Assembly: GCA_035534295.1 (NCBI GenBank)
Contig: DATLSE010000009.1
Location: 1-64,000, forward strand
Length of the DNA stretch: 64,000 bases
Origin: DATKQJ01 sp035534295
GTDB lineage: Bacteria > Chloroflexota > Dormibacteria > Dormibacterales > Dormibacteraceae
Direction of reading: 5' to 3'
Below are positions 16,725 through 25,003 of the stretch, piece by piece. How positions within the stretch are numbered: position 1 is the first letter of the stretch; every line of letters starts with the position of its first letter. A program made the position numbers and the translations under genes. Below the pieces are notes generated by a model. That model was not told the origin of the DNA, ran no database searches, and worked only from the letters and a program-made list of their open reading frames with translations.

Positions 16725-18179
16725 TCAGGCGGGTCGTTCCTCAGGCCTCCAGCGCAACACCGGCCGGCGGGCGGCCGCGACCTCGTCGAGTCGACCGACC
16801 GGCAGGCTCACGGGGTCGGCGTGCAAACGGTCGGGATCAGTTCGAGACAACTCCACCAACTCCGCCAGCGCGGCCACAAACGCGTCCATGGTGGCCTTGG
16901 TCTCGGTCTCGGTGGGCTCGATCATGACCGCCTCCGGAACGATCAGAGGGAAGTAGATGGTGGGAGCATAGAATCCGCGCTCAAGCAGACCCTTGGCCAG
17001 GTCCAGAGCCCTGATGCCCTGGCTCGACAGGGTGCGGGCGCTGGCCACGAACTCGTGCATGCACGGTCCGGGGTGGGGCACGTCCAGCAGCTCGGATACT
17101 TGGGCGCGCAGGTAGTTCGCGCTCAGGATGGCATCCTCGGAGGCCTGAGCCAGTCCGTCGCCGCCCATCGCCACGATGTAGGCGTAGGCCCGCACCATGA
17201 CCCCAAAGTTGCCGACGAAGCTCCGCACGCGCCCGATGGATTGCGGGCCGGAGGGGGCAAGGCTGAACGATCCGCTCGGAGCGCGCTCGACCAGCGGTCC
17301 GGGCAGGAAGGGCACCAACTCTGACTTCACGCCGACCGGGCCCGCACCGGGTCCTCCGCCTCCATGGGGAGCGGTGAAGGTCTTGTGCAGGTTCAGATGG
17401 ACGGCATCGAAACCCATATCACCCGGGCGGCACACACCCATCAGCGCGTTCAGATTGGCTCCGTCGTAGTAGAGTCTGCCGCCCGCACCATGGACCGCCT
17501 CGGCCACGCTCAGAATGTCGCGTTCGAACAGGCCGAGAGTGTTGGGATTGGTCAGCATCAGGGCCGCCACCCGCGCGTTCAACTTGCTCTTGAGATCAGC
17601 CAGGTCCACCCTGCCATCGGCTCCCGAGCGCACCTCCACGACCTTGAATCCACAGAGGGCGGCTGACGCGGGATTAGTACCGTGCGCGGAGTCGGGCACG
17701 ATTACGACGTCTCGGTCGTCGCCGCGCGAGCGGTGATAGGCCTGGATGATCCGAAGCGCGGTCCACTCGCCGTGAGCCCCGGCGGCGGGCTGCAGGGTTA
17801 CCCGATCCACCCCGACGATTTCGCACAGCGCGCGCTCCAGGTTCCAGATCAGCTCCAGCGCGCCCTGAGCGGTGGCGTCGTCCTGGTAGGGATGCAGGTT
17901 GGCGAATCCGTCGAGTTGACCCAGCACCTCGTTCACGACCGGGTTGTATTTCATCGTGCAGCTGCCCAGGGGATAGAAGTTCTCGCTGATGGAGTAGTTG
18001 AGGGAGGCCAGACGGCTGTAGTGACGCATGATCTCAGGCTCGCTCAGCCGCGGCAGATCGAGGGCCTGGCTGCGCCGTAGGTGAGATGGAATCTCGACGG
18101 TGGACTCAACTCCCGCTTCCGGCAGGCGGGGACCGGCCAGTCCCGGGCGGCTCCGCTCGAACGACAGGGGCTCGGTCAT
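16725..18179 (-). CDS. gcvPB: Glycine dehydrogenase (decarboxylating) subunit 2
   Basis: A 484-residue PLP enzyme, the C-terminal half of the split P protein of the glycine cleavage system. The PLP lysine is in LNLHKTFTAPHGGGGPG, with the glycine-rich loop that follows; the N-terminal LGSCTMKYNP and the DSAHGTNPASA motif are also characteristic. P protein decarboxylates glycine and passes the aminomethyl group to the lipoyl arm of GcvH. ATG at 18179 overlaps the gcvPA stop by four bases, consistent with an obligate heterodimer. Downstream gyrB follows in the same direction after 28 bases, with no terminator hairpin visible, so read-through is possible. Confidence 0.96.
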   Translation of the reverse strand: MTEPLSFERSRPGLAGPRLPEAGVESTVEIPSHLRRSQALDLPRLSEPEIMRHYSRLASLNYSISENFYPLGSCTMKYNPVVNEVLGQLDGFANLHPYQDDATAQGALELIWNLERALCEIVGVDRVTLQPAAGAHGEWTALRIIQAYHRSRGDDRDVVIVPDSAHGTNPASAALCGFKVVEVRSGADGRVDLADLKSKLNARVAALMLTNPNTLGLFERDILSVAEAVHGAGGRLYYDGANLNALMGVCRPGDMGFDAVHLNLHKTFTAPHGGGGPGAGPVGVKSELVPFLPGPLVERAPSGSFSLAPSGPQSIGRVRSFVGNFGVMVRAYAYIVAMGGDGLAQASEDAILSANYLRAQVSELLDVPHPGPCMHEFVASARTLSSQGIRALDLAKGLLERGFYAPTIYFPLIVPEAVMIEPTETETKATMDAFVAALAELVELSRTDPDRLHADPVSLPVGRLDEVAAARRPVLRWRPEERPA

Positions 18180-19477
18180 GATAGGGGGCTGCCCAGCGCC
18201 ACCACGAGTTCATCGATCGCCGCTGGATCGTTGACCTCGGTGCAGCAGAACGTGTACACCCCCTCCAGATCTGGATACCAGCGACCCACGTCGAGTCCGG
18301 CCAGAATGCCACGCCGGTTGAGGTCCGCAGCGCGAAGCCGTTCCGGATCGATGCGGAGGGGAAACTCGTATAGAAAGGGCCTTCCGGGGAACGCCGCCGT
18401 GACCCCGGGCACGCCCTGCAGGCGCTCCGCCAAGGCGTGGGCGCGGGTCGCGCTCACCTCGGCCACCTGCCGCAACCCATCCGGGCCCATGTAGGTCAGG
18501 TAGACACTGGCCGCGAGAGCGCACAGCGAGTGATTGGTGCAGATGTTGGAGGTCGCCTTCTCGCGCCGGATGTGCTGCTCGCGCGCGGTCAGGGTGAGGG
18601 TGAACCCGCGTCGCCCCCGGCCATCCAAGGCCTGCCCGACCAGACGTCCGGGGAGCCGGCGGATAAGTTCCTCGCGGCAGGCGATGAACCCCACGTGAGG
18701 TCCGCCATAGCTCAGTGCCAGACCCAGCTGCTGGCCCTCGCCGACCGCGATGTCGGCGCCGTACTGGCCCGGGGGAGCAAGCAGGGCCAGGCTGATCGGA
18801 TCGACGCAGGCCACCGCCAGCGCGCCCGCCTGGTGAGCGCGCTCGGTCAGCTCCGGCGCGTTCTCCAGCAGCCCCAGGAAATCGGGCTGCTGAAAGATCA
18901 CTGCGGCGGTGAGCTCACCGAGTTCGCCCTGCTCTCGCACCAGGATGCCGCGCCCGCCGGCGTACGTCCTCAGGACCTCCAGGTATTCGGGGTGGATGCG
19001 CCCCGCCACCAGGACCTCGTGCCTTCCGGTCACGACCGTCGCCATCATTGCCGCCTCCGCCAGCGCCGTGGCGCCGTCATACAAAGAGGCGTTGGCCGCG
19101 TCCATGCCGGTGAGCTGCGCGATCAAGGTCTGAAACTCGTAGATCGATTGCAGGGTGCCCTGGCTGGCCTCGGGCTGGTAGGGCGTGTAGGCGGTGTAGA
19201 ACTCGGGCTTGGAGGTCACGGCGGCGACCGCGGCGGGAATGAAGCGGCGATAGACCCCTCCACCGATGAAGCAGAGCCGATCGGCGAAGACCCGGTTGCG
19301 AGCGGCCAGGGCCGAGATCTGGGCCACGGTTTCGAACTCCGAGCGCCCCGCGGGCAGACCCAGGGCCGGTAGCCGCAACCGGGGCGGAACGTCCACCAGG
19401 AGGTCGTCGATGGATTCCGCCCCGAGGCGGCCCAGCATCTGCTCACGATCCGCGGGCGAGTGAACCAGGTAGGGCAC
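18176..19477 (-). CDS. gcvPA: Glycine dehydrogenase (decarboxylating) subunit 1
   Basis: A 433-residue aminotransferase-fold protein, the N-terminal half of split P protein, which lacks the PLP lysine but shapes the active site. It begins PYLVHSPADREQMLG, close to the family standard of MPYIPNT-type starts, and includes FIGGGVYRRFIPAAV, TPYQPEASQGTLQ, MDAANASLYDGATALAEA and the conserved TSNICTNHSLCALAA. ATG at 19477 directly follows the gcvH stop at 19478. Length and motif order are normal. Acts in the cytosol in one-carbon metabolism, generating CO2, ammonia and methylene-THF with GcvT. Confidence 0.96.
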   Translation of the reverse strand: MPYLVHSPADREQMLGRLGAESIDDLLVDVPPRLRLPALGLPAGRSEFETVAQISALAARNRVFADRLCFIGGGVYRRFIPAAVAAVTSKPEFYTAYTPYQPEASQGTLQSIYEFQTLIAQLTGMDAANASLYDGATALAEAAMMATVVTGRHEVLVAGRIHPEYLEVLRTYAGGRGILVREQGELGELTAAVIFQQPDFLGLLENAPELTERAHQAGALAVACVDPISLALLAPPGQYGADIAVGEGQQLGLALSYGGPHVGFIACREELIRRLPGRLVGQALDGRGRRGFTLTLTAREQHIRREKATSNICTNHSLCALAASVYLTYMGPDGLRQVAEVSATRAHALAERLQGVPGVTAAFPGRPFLYEFPLRIDPERLRAADLNRRGILAGLDVGRWYPDLEGVYTFCCTEVNDPAAIDELVVALGSPLS

Positions 19478-19852
19478 CTACTGCAGACCCGCCACGTACG
19501 ATTCGTAGCCCATTTCATCGAGCAGGCCAGCCGTCGCCTCCCCGTTCAGGCGGACCTTGATCAGCCAGCCGCGCCCGAGCGGATCGGCGTTCACCAACTC
19601 CGGCCTCTGGCTCACCTCGGGGTTGGCCTCGAGCACGGTGCCCGCCACCGGCGAATACAGATCGCTGGCCGCCTTGACGGACTCGATCACACCGAAGTTG
19701 TCCCCGGCTTCGAGCGCCTTGTCCGGGGCTGGCAACTCGAGGAAGACCACGTCCCCGAGTTGGGCCTGAGCGAAATCGGTGATCCCTATGGTGGCGATAT
19801 CACCGTCGACCAGCACCCACTCGTGGCTCTCGGTGTAGTAGCGATCGGCCAT
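19478..19852 (-). CDS. gcvH: Glycine cleavage system H protein
   Basis: A 124-residue lipoyl carrier. The lipoylated lysine is Lys60 in GVIESVKAASDLYSP, the canonical ESVKA turn. The strands around it (TIGITDFAQAQLGDVVFLELP and SPVAGTVLEANPEV) match the hammerhead fold. It carries the aminomethyl intermediate from the P protein to GcvT and electrons to lipoamide dehydrogenase. It lies between gcvT (18 bases upstream) and gcvPA (adjacent). No lplA, lipA/lipB or lpd gene is in the window, so these must lie elsewhere. Confidence 0.97.
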   Translation of the reverse strand: MADRYYTESHEWVLVDGDIATIGITDFAQAQLGDVVFLELPAPDKALEAGDNFGVIESVKAASDLYSPVAGTVLEANPEVSQRPELVNADPLGRGWLIKVRLNGEATAGLLDEMGYESYVAGLQ

Positions 19853-19870
19853 GCTCCCCTCCCTCTCCGC

Positions 19871-20983
19871 TTATGGCCGCGGGGCCGATTCAGAATCGCT
19901 GGTCGCGATCCGGCCTGCGGAACCTCTGTACATGGGCAGCGCCAGAACCTCGACGGCGCCCCAGCCGTTGTGAACCTCTACCTCCAAATACGCATCCAGC
20001 GGCACCTGCGCCTGCACCAGGCCCAAGCCGATGCCGCGCCCGAGCCAGAACGAGTACGTCCCGCTGGTGACCGTGCCCAGCGCTGCCATCCGGCCGATGC
20101 GGGCGCCATGGCGAGGAATGCAGCGCTCCACGCCGCCCAGTCCTACCAAACGACGCGCGGGGCCGCGCGCGAGCTCCGCGGCCAGAGCGTCGTGGCCCAC
20201 GAAATCCCTCTGGTCGAGCTTCACCGTCCAGCCCAGGCCCACTTCGAGCGGGTTGGTGCTGCGATCCATGTCGGCACCGTAGAGCCTTAGACCTGCCTCC
20301 AACCGCAGGGCATCGCGCGCCGCCAAGCCACAGGGCTTGGCGCCCGCGTCCACCAGGCCACTCCAGAGCCCGGCGCTGCACTCGGCGGGGGCGAACAATT
20401 CAAATCCGTCCTCGCCCGTGTACCCGGTGCGCGAAACCAGCATGTCCACGCCGACCACGTTGGCACGCGCAACTCCAAAGTAGGGCAGGCTCGCCAGGTC
20501 GCATCCCAGACTGCTCAGCAAGCTCTGAGCTCTCGGACCCTGCACGGCAACGAGGGCCGACTGCGCACTCTGGTCGTGGACCTCGGCATCCAGGATGCAG
20601 TGTTGCCGGATCCAGGCCAGGTCGGAGATGCGATTGGCCGCGTTAACAACGCAGTGCCAGTCCCCTTCCCAGTCGCGATAGACGACCAGATCGTCAATGA
20701 TCCCGCCGTCGGACGCGCACATGAGCGTGTATCGGGCGCGGCCCGGCTCCAGGTCCGAAATCCGGTTGGTCAGTATCCGCTCCAAGACCTCTGGAACTGC
20801 TCGGCCCGAGAACGAAAAGCGCCCCATGTGGCTGACATCGAACACGCCGGTGTCGGTGCGCACCGCGGCCTGCTCTTCGCGCACGCTGGAATATTGCAGC
20901 GGCATCTCCCAACCCGCAAAGTCCACCATGCGGGCACCGAGGCGAAGGTGCTCCTGGTACAGCGGGGTCCGGCTAGTCGTCAT
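19871..20983 (-). CDS. gcvT: Aminomethyltransferase (glycine cleavage T protein)
   Basis: A 370-residue folate enzyme releasing ammonia and forming 5,10-methylene-THF from the aminomethyl-lipoyl group. It begins TPLYQEHLRLGARMVDFAGWEMPLQY, the family opening, and contains FDVSHMGRF, an NRISDL core, LVSRTGYTGEDGFE with the catalytic Asp region further upstream, GLAARDALRLEAGLRLYG and the C-terminal GTVTSGTYS. All these are standard. It is the first gene of gcvT-gcvH-gcvPA-gcvPB, and its start overlaps the end of the preceding sigma-like gene by 11 bases. No glycine riboswitch is visible upstream because that space is coding. Confidence 0.96.
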   Translation of the reverse strand: MTTSRTPLYQEHLRLGARMVDFAGWEMPLQYSSVREEQAAVRTDTGVFDVSHMGRFSFSGRAVPEVLERILTNRISDLEPGRARYTLMCASDGGIIDDLVVYRDWEGDWHCVVNAANRISDLAWIRQHCILDAEVHDQSAQSALVAVQGPRAQSLLSSLGCDLASLPYFGVARANVVGVDMLVSRTGYTGEDGFELFAPAECSAGLWSGLVDAGAKPCGLAARDALRLEAGLRLYGADMDRSTNPLEVGLGWTVKLDQRDFVGHDALAAELARGPARRLVGLGGVERCIPRHGARIGRMAALGTVTSGTYSFWLGRGIGLGLVQAQVPLDAYLEVEVHNGWGAVEVLALPMYRGSAGRIATSDSESAPRP

Positions 20984-21530
20984 CGTCGACCTCGGACGGC
21001 GCGTCCTCCTCCTGTGCTCGCAGGTACTCGAGCAGCTCCAGATCGTGTCTGAGCCTGGCCTCCTGAACCATGCGCCGAACCTCGGCCGCCCGCTCCGTCT
21101 GCCACTCCAACCTGGCCCCGACCTCGCTCGTTTCAGGGACCCGCCCGCTGGTGCGGCCGATCTCGAGCTCGATCTGCTCGTATTCCTCGGCCGCCTTCAA
21201 AATCAGGGCGTCGGCCAGCCGGAGGCCTCGCGCGGTCGCGATGGCGCGATCCATCTGCTCTGAGACCGCGCGCCGCAGGTCCGCGTCCGAGATATCAGCG
21301 GCGGCGAGGGCCCCCAATAGACCGAGCGCGCCCTCCTGGACCAGATCGGCATCATCCACGCCCTGGCCGCGGCGCTCCAGAGCTGCCGCCTCGATCCAGT
21401 CCACCTGCTCCGGGCTCATCGCAACGCCTCCGCCGTCCACGGGAAGCCTCCGCATGGCCTGGAGTAGCGCGTGAATGCGGTCCGCGGGCTGGGCATCGAC
21501 GCCGGCCGTGTCCTCGGGTGGGATGGCCAT
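20973..21530 (-). CDS. Degenerate sigma-70-like protein of unknown role
   Basis: A 185-residue acidic protein from the ATG at 21530 (a TTG 27 bases upstream is possible). VDDADLVQEGALGLLGALA resembles sigma region 2.2, and the stretch with LILKAAEEYEQIELEIGRTSGRVPE resembles sigma region 3.1, where primary sigmas have ERVARAxxELxxELGREPT. But the region 2.3/2.4 residues that melt and read the -10 element are not recognisable, and no region 4 helix-turn-helix follows; the C-terminus is a run of Glu/Asp. It overlaps gcvT by 11 bases and is its probable operon partner. It may be an RNA-polymerase-binding regulator or a decayed sigma factor; function not assigned. Confidence 0.5.
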   Translation of the reverse strand: MAIPPEDTAGVDAQPADRIHALLQAMRRLPVDGGGVAMSPEQVDWIEAAALERRGQGVDDADLVQEGALGLLGALAAADISDADLRRAVSEQMDRAIATARGLRLADALILKAAEEYEQIELEIGRTSGRVPETSEVGARLEWQTERAAEVRRMVQEARLRHDLELLEYLRAQEEDAPSEVDDDD

Positions 21531-21590
21531 TCGTCTAATCAAGTTTAGGCCGACCAACCCCGCGGTCAGAGGCCCCTATACCATCCAGCA

Positions 21591-22667
21591 GTGCTCGCCT
21601 TCGCTCTCGACCAAGAGCTCGCGCTGCTGCTGCCCCTTCCCGTCATCTACATGGCCAACCTGGCGGTCGACCCGGACCGGTCCGAGTCCACGCGCAGGTC
21701 CTTTGGGCGCGTTATAGCAGCCTGCATCGGCGCGCTCGCACTGGCTCTGCTCTTGTCCGCCGTGGCGGCGCTTTCGAGCTCGCCACTGTACGCCCTCATC
21801 ACCCTGATCACGGCGCTGGTGGTGGCAAGCCTCAGCTCGGTCCGAACCCGATTCATCTGCGGCGCCCTGGGAATGGATCCGAAGAACACATTGCACGCCC
21901 TGGCCGCCGCTCTCACCGTGCTCCTGCTCGGGACCCAACTCGCCGCCCAATTTGCCGGGAACGCACTCGCCCAGGAGGCTCGGAGCGGAGTTGCGCTCAC
22001 TCCTCTGGCACTCCTGGCGCAGGAGGTCCCGTTTCTTCTGGCGGCGCTGCTCGGAGTCGGCCTGCTGAGCCGGCGGGGGCCTCGAGCGACCGCCGAGCGC
22101 CTGGGCTGGGTGCGCCCTACCCCCTCCCAGCTGGCCTTGGGCCTGGTGGCGGCAATCGTCTTCTTCGGCCTCGGCAGCGGAGCCGACTGGCTCAGCTCGC
22201 GCCTGACCCCGGATCTGGCGCGCGAGGTGGCCGCCGCCAACGGACGCCTCTTCGGTGGTCTGGATTCGCCACTTGGCATTGCGACCGTGGCCCTGGCCGC
22301 GGGGGTGTGTGAGGAGGCCCTGTTCCGGGGGGCGTTGCAGCCTCGGATCGGGCTCGTATTGACTTCTCTGGTCTTCGCACTGCTCCACTCCCAGTACGGC
22401 CTCAGCATCGACACCATGGCTGTCTTCGTACTGGCCATCGGGCTCGGTCTTTTGCGCCGATTCGCCAACACCACGACCTCCACCCTGACCCACGTCGTCT
22501 ACAACACCTTGGTGGGAGTTGGGGGCGGCCTGCCCCTCCCCATAGTCGCCACCGCGGTGCTGCCGCTCGCGGCCCTGGCCTGGGTTGCCCGAGACCGCTC
22601 TGGGACCCACATAGGGTCGGACGGAAGAGGCAAAAAAGGAGTTGGAGGCCGGCCCGGGCAGGATTAG
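21591..22667 (+). CDS. CPBP-family intramembrane glutamic endopeptidase
   Basis: A 358-residue protein with about eight membrane helices. The three CPBP (Abi/Rce1) motifs occur in order in the C-terminal half: EEALFRG (the EExxxR pair), FALLHSQYG (FxxxH) and HVVYN (HxxxN). These residues form the active site in the membrane. Bacterial CPBP proteins process prenylated or signal peptides or act in immunity to own bacteriocins; the substrate is unknown. GTG at 21591 is used; the first membrane span starts shortly after. The gene diverges from the sigma-like gene with about 60 bases between starts. parA follows 9 bases after its stop. Confidence 0.85.
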   Translation: MLAFALDQELALLLPLPVIYMANLAVDPDRSESTRRSFGRVIAACIGALALALLLSAVAALSSSPLYALITLITALVVASLSSVRTRFICGALGMDPKNTLHALAAALTVLLLGTQLAAQFAGNALAQEARSGVALTPLALLAQEVPFLLAALLGVGLLSRRGPRATAERLGWVRPTPSQLALGLVAAIVFFGLGSGADWLSSRLTPDLAREVAAANGRLFGGLDSPLGIATVALAAGVCEEALFRGALQPRIGLVLTSLVFALLHSQYGLSIDTMAVFVLAIGLGLLRRFANTTTSTLTHVVYNTLVGVGGGLPLPIVATAVLPLAALAWVARDRSGTHIGSDGRGKKGVGGRPGQD

Positions 22668-22676
22668 ACTTTCCGA

Positions 22677-23489
22677 GTGGCCCCACATCTTGGCACTTAT
22701 CCAACAGTTAACCCCAAGATGTTGATATCTCGAGCCAGAACCATTGCAGTAGTGAACCAGAAGGGCGGGGTCGGCAAGACCACCACCGTGATCAACCTGG
22801 GAGCCGCGCTGGCTGAGTCGGGTATGCAGGTGCTGGTGGTCGATCTCGATCCCCAATCCAACGCCACAAGTGGCCTTGGAGTCGACCCCCGGCGTTCGCG
22901 ACCCACCACCTACCGCCTGCTCTCCGGGGAGAGTGACGTCGATCAGGTGGCGGTGCCGACCTCGACCCCCGGCCTCTATCTACTGCCGGCCGAGGTCGGC
23001 CTGGTGGGGGCGGAGATCGAACTCGCATCCCAGCCCGAGCGGGAGTTCCGCCTGCGCCGCGCGCTCGAGGCCCTGTCCGGGGGATATGGCATGGTGCTGA
23101 TCGACTGCCCCCCCTCGCTGGGCCTGCTGACCCTCAATGCTCTGGCCGCCGCGGACGAGATCCTGGTTCCGATGCAGGCCGAGTATTTTGCCCTCGAAGG
23201 ACTGGCCCACCTAGTCCACACTCAGCGCATGGTGCGCCTTGGAGTCAACCCCGAACTTCGCCTTGGCGGCATCGCCATGACCCAGTTCGACGCCCGCACG
23301 ACTCTGGCCTGGGACGTACTGAACGAGCTCCGCCGGGTCTACGGGGACCTGGTCTACAAAACCCTGATACCGCGCAACGTGAGAGTCGGGGAGGCGCCGA
23401 GCCACGGACTTCCCGTACTGCGATACGACTCGGCCTGCCGCGGATCCCAGGCCTATCGGGAACTGGCCCAGGAGGTGCTGAAGCGATGA
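22677..23489 (+). CDS. parA: Chromosome partitioning ATPase ParA (Soj)
   Basis: A 270-residue Walker-type ATPase that moves ParB-parS complexes apart. The deviant Walker A motif is VVNQKGGVGKTTT, then a switch region VDLDPQSNATSGLG and Walker B MVLIDCPPSLGLLT, with the DNA-binding C-terminus GEAPSHGLPVLRYD. The GTG at 22677 gives a 14-residue leader; ATG at 22719, nearer the conserved ISRARTIAVV, may be the actual start. Its stop overlaps parB by four bases, the normal operon arrangement. It lies about 7 kb from oriC, as usual for Soj. Confidence 0.96.
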   Translation: MAPHLGTYPTVNPKMLISRARTIAVVNQKGGVGKTTTVINLGAALAESGMQVLVVDLDPQSNATSGLGVDPRRSRPTTYRLLSGESDVDQVAVPTSTPGLYLLPAEVGLVGAEIELASQPEREFRLRRALEALSGGYGMVLIDCPPSLGLLTLNALAAADEILVPMQAEYFALEGLAHLVHTQRMVRLGVNPELRLGGIAMTQFDARTTLAWDVLNELRRVYGDLVYKTLIPRNVRVGEAPSHGLPVLRYDSACRGSQAYRELAQEVLKR

Positions 23490-24355
23490 GCCGACCATCG
23501 GGGCGCGGGCTCGGGCGGGGCCTGGAGGCACTGATCGAGATGCCCGAGGGCGGGGCGGCCGTGCCTCAGATGATCGCGTTGGACGAGATTCAGCCCTCGG
23601 GAGAGCAGGTGAGGGTTCGGTTCGAATCCGATGCCCTGCGCGAGCTGGCCGATTCAATCCGCGTCCACGGTCTGCTCCAGCCTGTCCTGGTGCGCCGCCG
23701 CGAGCGCGGATACGAGCTGATCGCCGGTGAGCGCCGCTGGCGAGCGGCGCGAATGGCGGGTCTGGCGCGGATCCCGGCCATCGTGCGGGGTTCTGATCCG
23801 GAGGACGCCAGGGAGGGCTCGGACGAGCGCCAGGCACTGATCCTGGGCCTGATCGAGAACCTGCAGCGGGCTGACCTGGACCCCATCGAGCAAGCTCGCG
23901 GCATTCGCCGGCTGATCGATAGATTCGGCCTCACCCACGATGAGGCAGCGCGCCGGCTGGGCAAGCATCGCGTGGCCGTGACCCAGGCCCTGAGTCTGCT
24001 CACCGCAGCGCCGGCCGTGGTCTCGGCCACCTCCAACGGCGCGATATCGGCCGGCCACGCTCGCGTTCTCGCCACCCTCGACGACCATGCCGCACAGGAG
24101 CACGGACTCAAGGTCATCCTGGGCCGTCGGCTGAGCGTCCGCCAGACCGAGGTCTGGGCCCGCGGGATGAAGCAGACTCGGCCCCGACGCCGACGCGATC
24201 TGTCGACCAGCTCTGAGTTGGCCGAACTTCAACGCCGGCTGGAGGCGCGCCTGGGGCTGGTCGTGGCGGCCCACGGCGGAGCCGAGCAGGGGCGCCTGGT
24301 CCTGGAGTGGACCACCCCCGCCGAGTTCGAGGAGCTGCGCCGCGCCCTACTTTGA
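23486..24355 (+). CDS. parB: Chromosome partitioning protein ParB (Spo0J)
   Basis: A 289-residue CTP-dependent DNA clamp. It opens with RPSGRGLGRGLEALI, the ParA-stimulating basic motif with conserved GLGRGLxALI, followed by the ParB N-domain ELADSIRVHGLLQPVLVRR, ELIAGERRWRAARMAGL (GERRxRA CTP motif) and IENLQRADLDPIEQA. The central helix-turn-helix is EAARRLGKHRVAVTQALSLL, and the C-terminus carries a dimerisation segment. It should load at parS sites; two parS-like sequences occur within 2 kb downstream at 24366-24381 and 26323-26338. Confidence 0.96.
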   Translation: MSRPSGRGLGRGLEALIEMPEGGAAVPQMIALDEIQPSGEQVRVRFESDALRELADSIRVHGLLQPVLVRRRERGYELIAGERRWRAARMAGLARIPAIVRGSDPEDAREGSDERQALILGLIENLQRADLDPIEQARGIRRLIDRFGLTHDEAARRLGKHRVAVTQALSLLTAAPAVVSATSNGAISAGHARVLATLDDHAAQEHGLKVILGRRLSVRQTEVWARGMKQTRPRRRRDLSTSSELAELQRRLEARLGLVVAAHGGAEQGRLVLEWTTPAEFEELRRALL

Positions 24356-24364
24356 GTAGCCTGG

Positions 24365-24991
24365 ATGTTGCACGTGCTACATGACTCGTCGACCGCCGCC
24401 CCGACGGTGCGCCCGGCGCGCAGCCTACTGGCCGAGATCACCGAGGTCTTGGTCCTGGCGCTGGCCATCTATCTCGTGGTTGGTTTCGCGATTCAGACCG
24501 TACACGTGGTGGGAACCTCCATGTATCCCACCCTGGGCAACGGGGACTACCTGATCGCGAACAAGCTCGAGTACCACTTTCACAACCCGCAACGCGGCGA
24601 CATCATCATCATGCGCGACCCCTACGACCAGTCGCTGGACTTCATCAAACGCGTGATCGGGTTACCGGGCGAGCGGATTCTGATCCGCGATGGGAGCATC
24701 TACATCAACGGGCGCCTGCTTCACGAGCCGTACCTCAAGGGCAACGAGCCCTGGACGGTGGACGCGAACCTGGCTGATCCCGGAGGCAACCCCGAGGGGT
24801 TGCTCATTCCCAACGGCTACTACTTCGTGATGGGTGACAATCGAAACCATTCGAGCGACTCTCGCTTCTTCGGACCGGTGCGCCGAGACGAAATCGAAGC
24901 CCGAGCCATCTTTCGGGTCCTGCCTTTGAATCGTGGCGGCGGGATCGGCGGCCCGGCCCCCTTCCTGGGAGCGTCGCTACTGGCCGCCTGA
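24365..24991 (+). CDS. lepB: Signal peptidase I
   Basis: A 208-residue membrane serine protease that removes signal peptides. One membrane helix (about residues 22-46) precedes the catalytic Ser52 in VVGTSMYPTL; the general base is Lys95 in FIKRVIGLPGE; box E, MGDNRNHSSDSRFFG, is intact. The start ATG at 24365 is the first codon after the parB stop (9 bases), and the sequence over the first six codons doubles as a parS-like palindrome. It converges on the M16 peptidase gene with the two stop codons inside one small hairpin. Confidence 0.95.
   Translation: MLHVLHDSSTAAPTVRPARSLLAEITEVLVLALAIYLVVGFAIQTVHVVGTSMYPTLGNGDYLIANKLEYHFHNPQRGDIIIMRDPYDQSLDFIKRVIGLPGERILIRDGSIYINGRLLHEPYLKGNEPWTVDANLADPGGNPEGLLIPNGYYFVMGDNRNHSSDSRFFGPVRRDEIEARAIFRVLPLNRGGGIGGPAPFLGASLLAA
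24366..24381. promoter_or_regulatory. parS-like ParB-binding palindrome (site 1)
   Basis: TGTTGCACGTGCTACA compares with the usual parS core TGTTTCACGTGAAACA at 13 of 16 positions and keeps the central CACGTG. It sits in the first codons of lepB, 10 bases after parB ends. A second 16-mer that matches it at 14 of 16 positions lies at 26323-26338. Two similar copies beside parAB are unlikely by chance, though binding has not been shown. Confidence 0.55.
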
Positions 24992-25003
24992 AGGGCTCAG
25001 GCG
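24985..25003. terminator. Hairpin spanning two convergent stop codons
   Basis: CGCCTGA (24985-24991) and TCAGGCG (24997-25003) are exact inverted copies around a five-base loop. Each arm contains the stop codon of one of the two convergent genes, lepB and the M16 peptidase. A T-run is absent in both directions, so its strength as an intrinsic terminator is doubtful, but as the only structure in the five-base gap it could limit read-through both ways. Confidence 0.35.
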
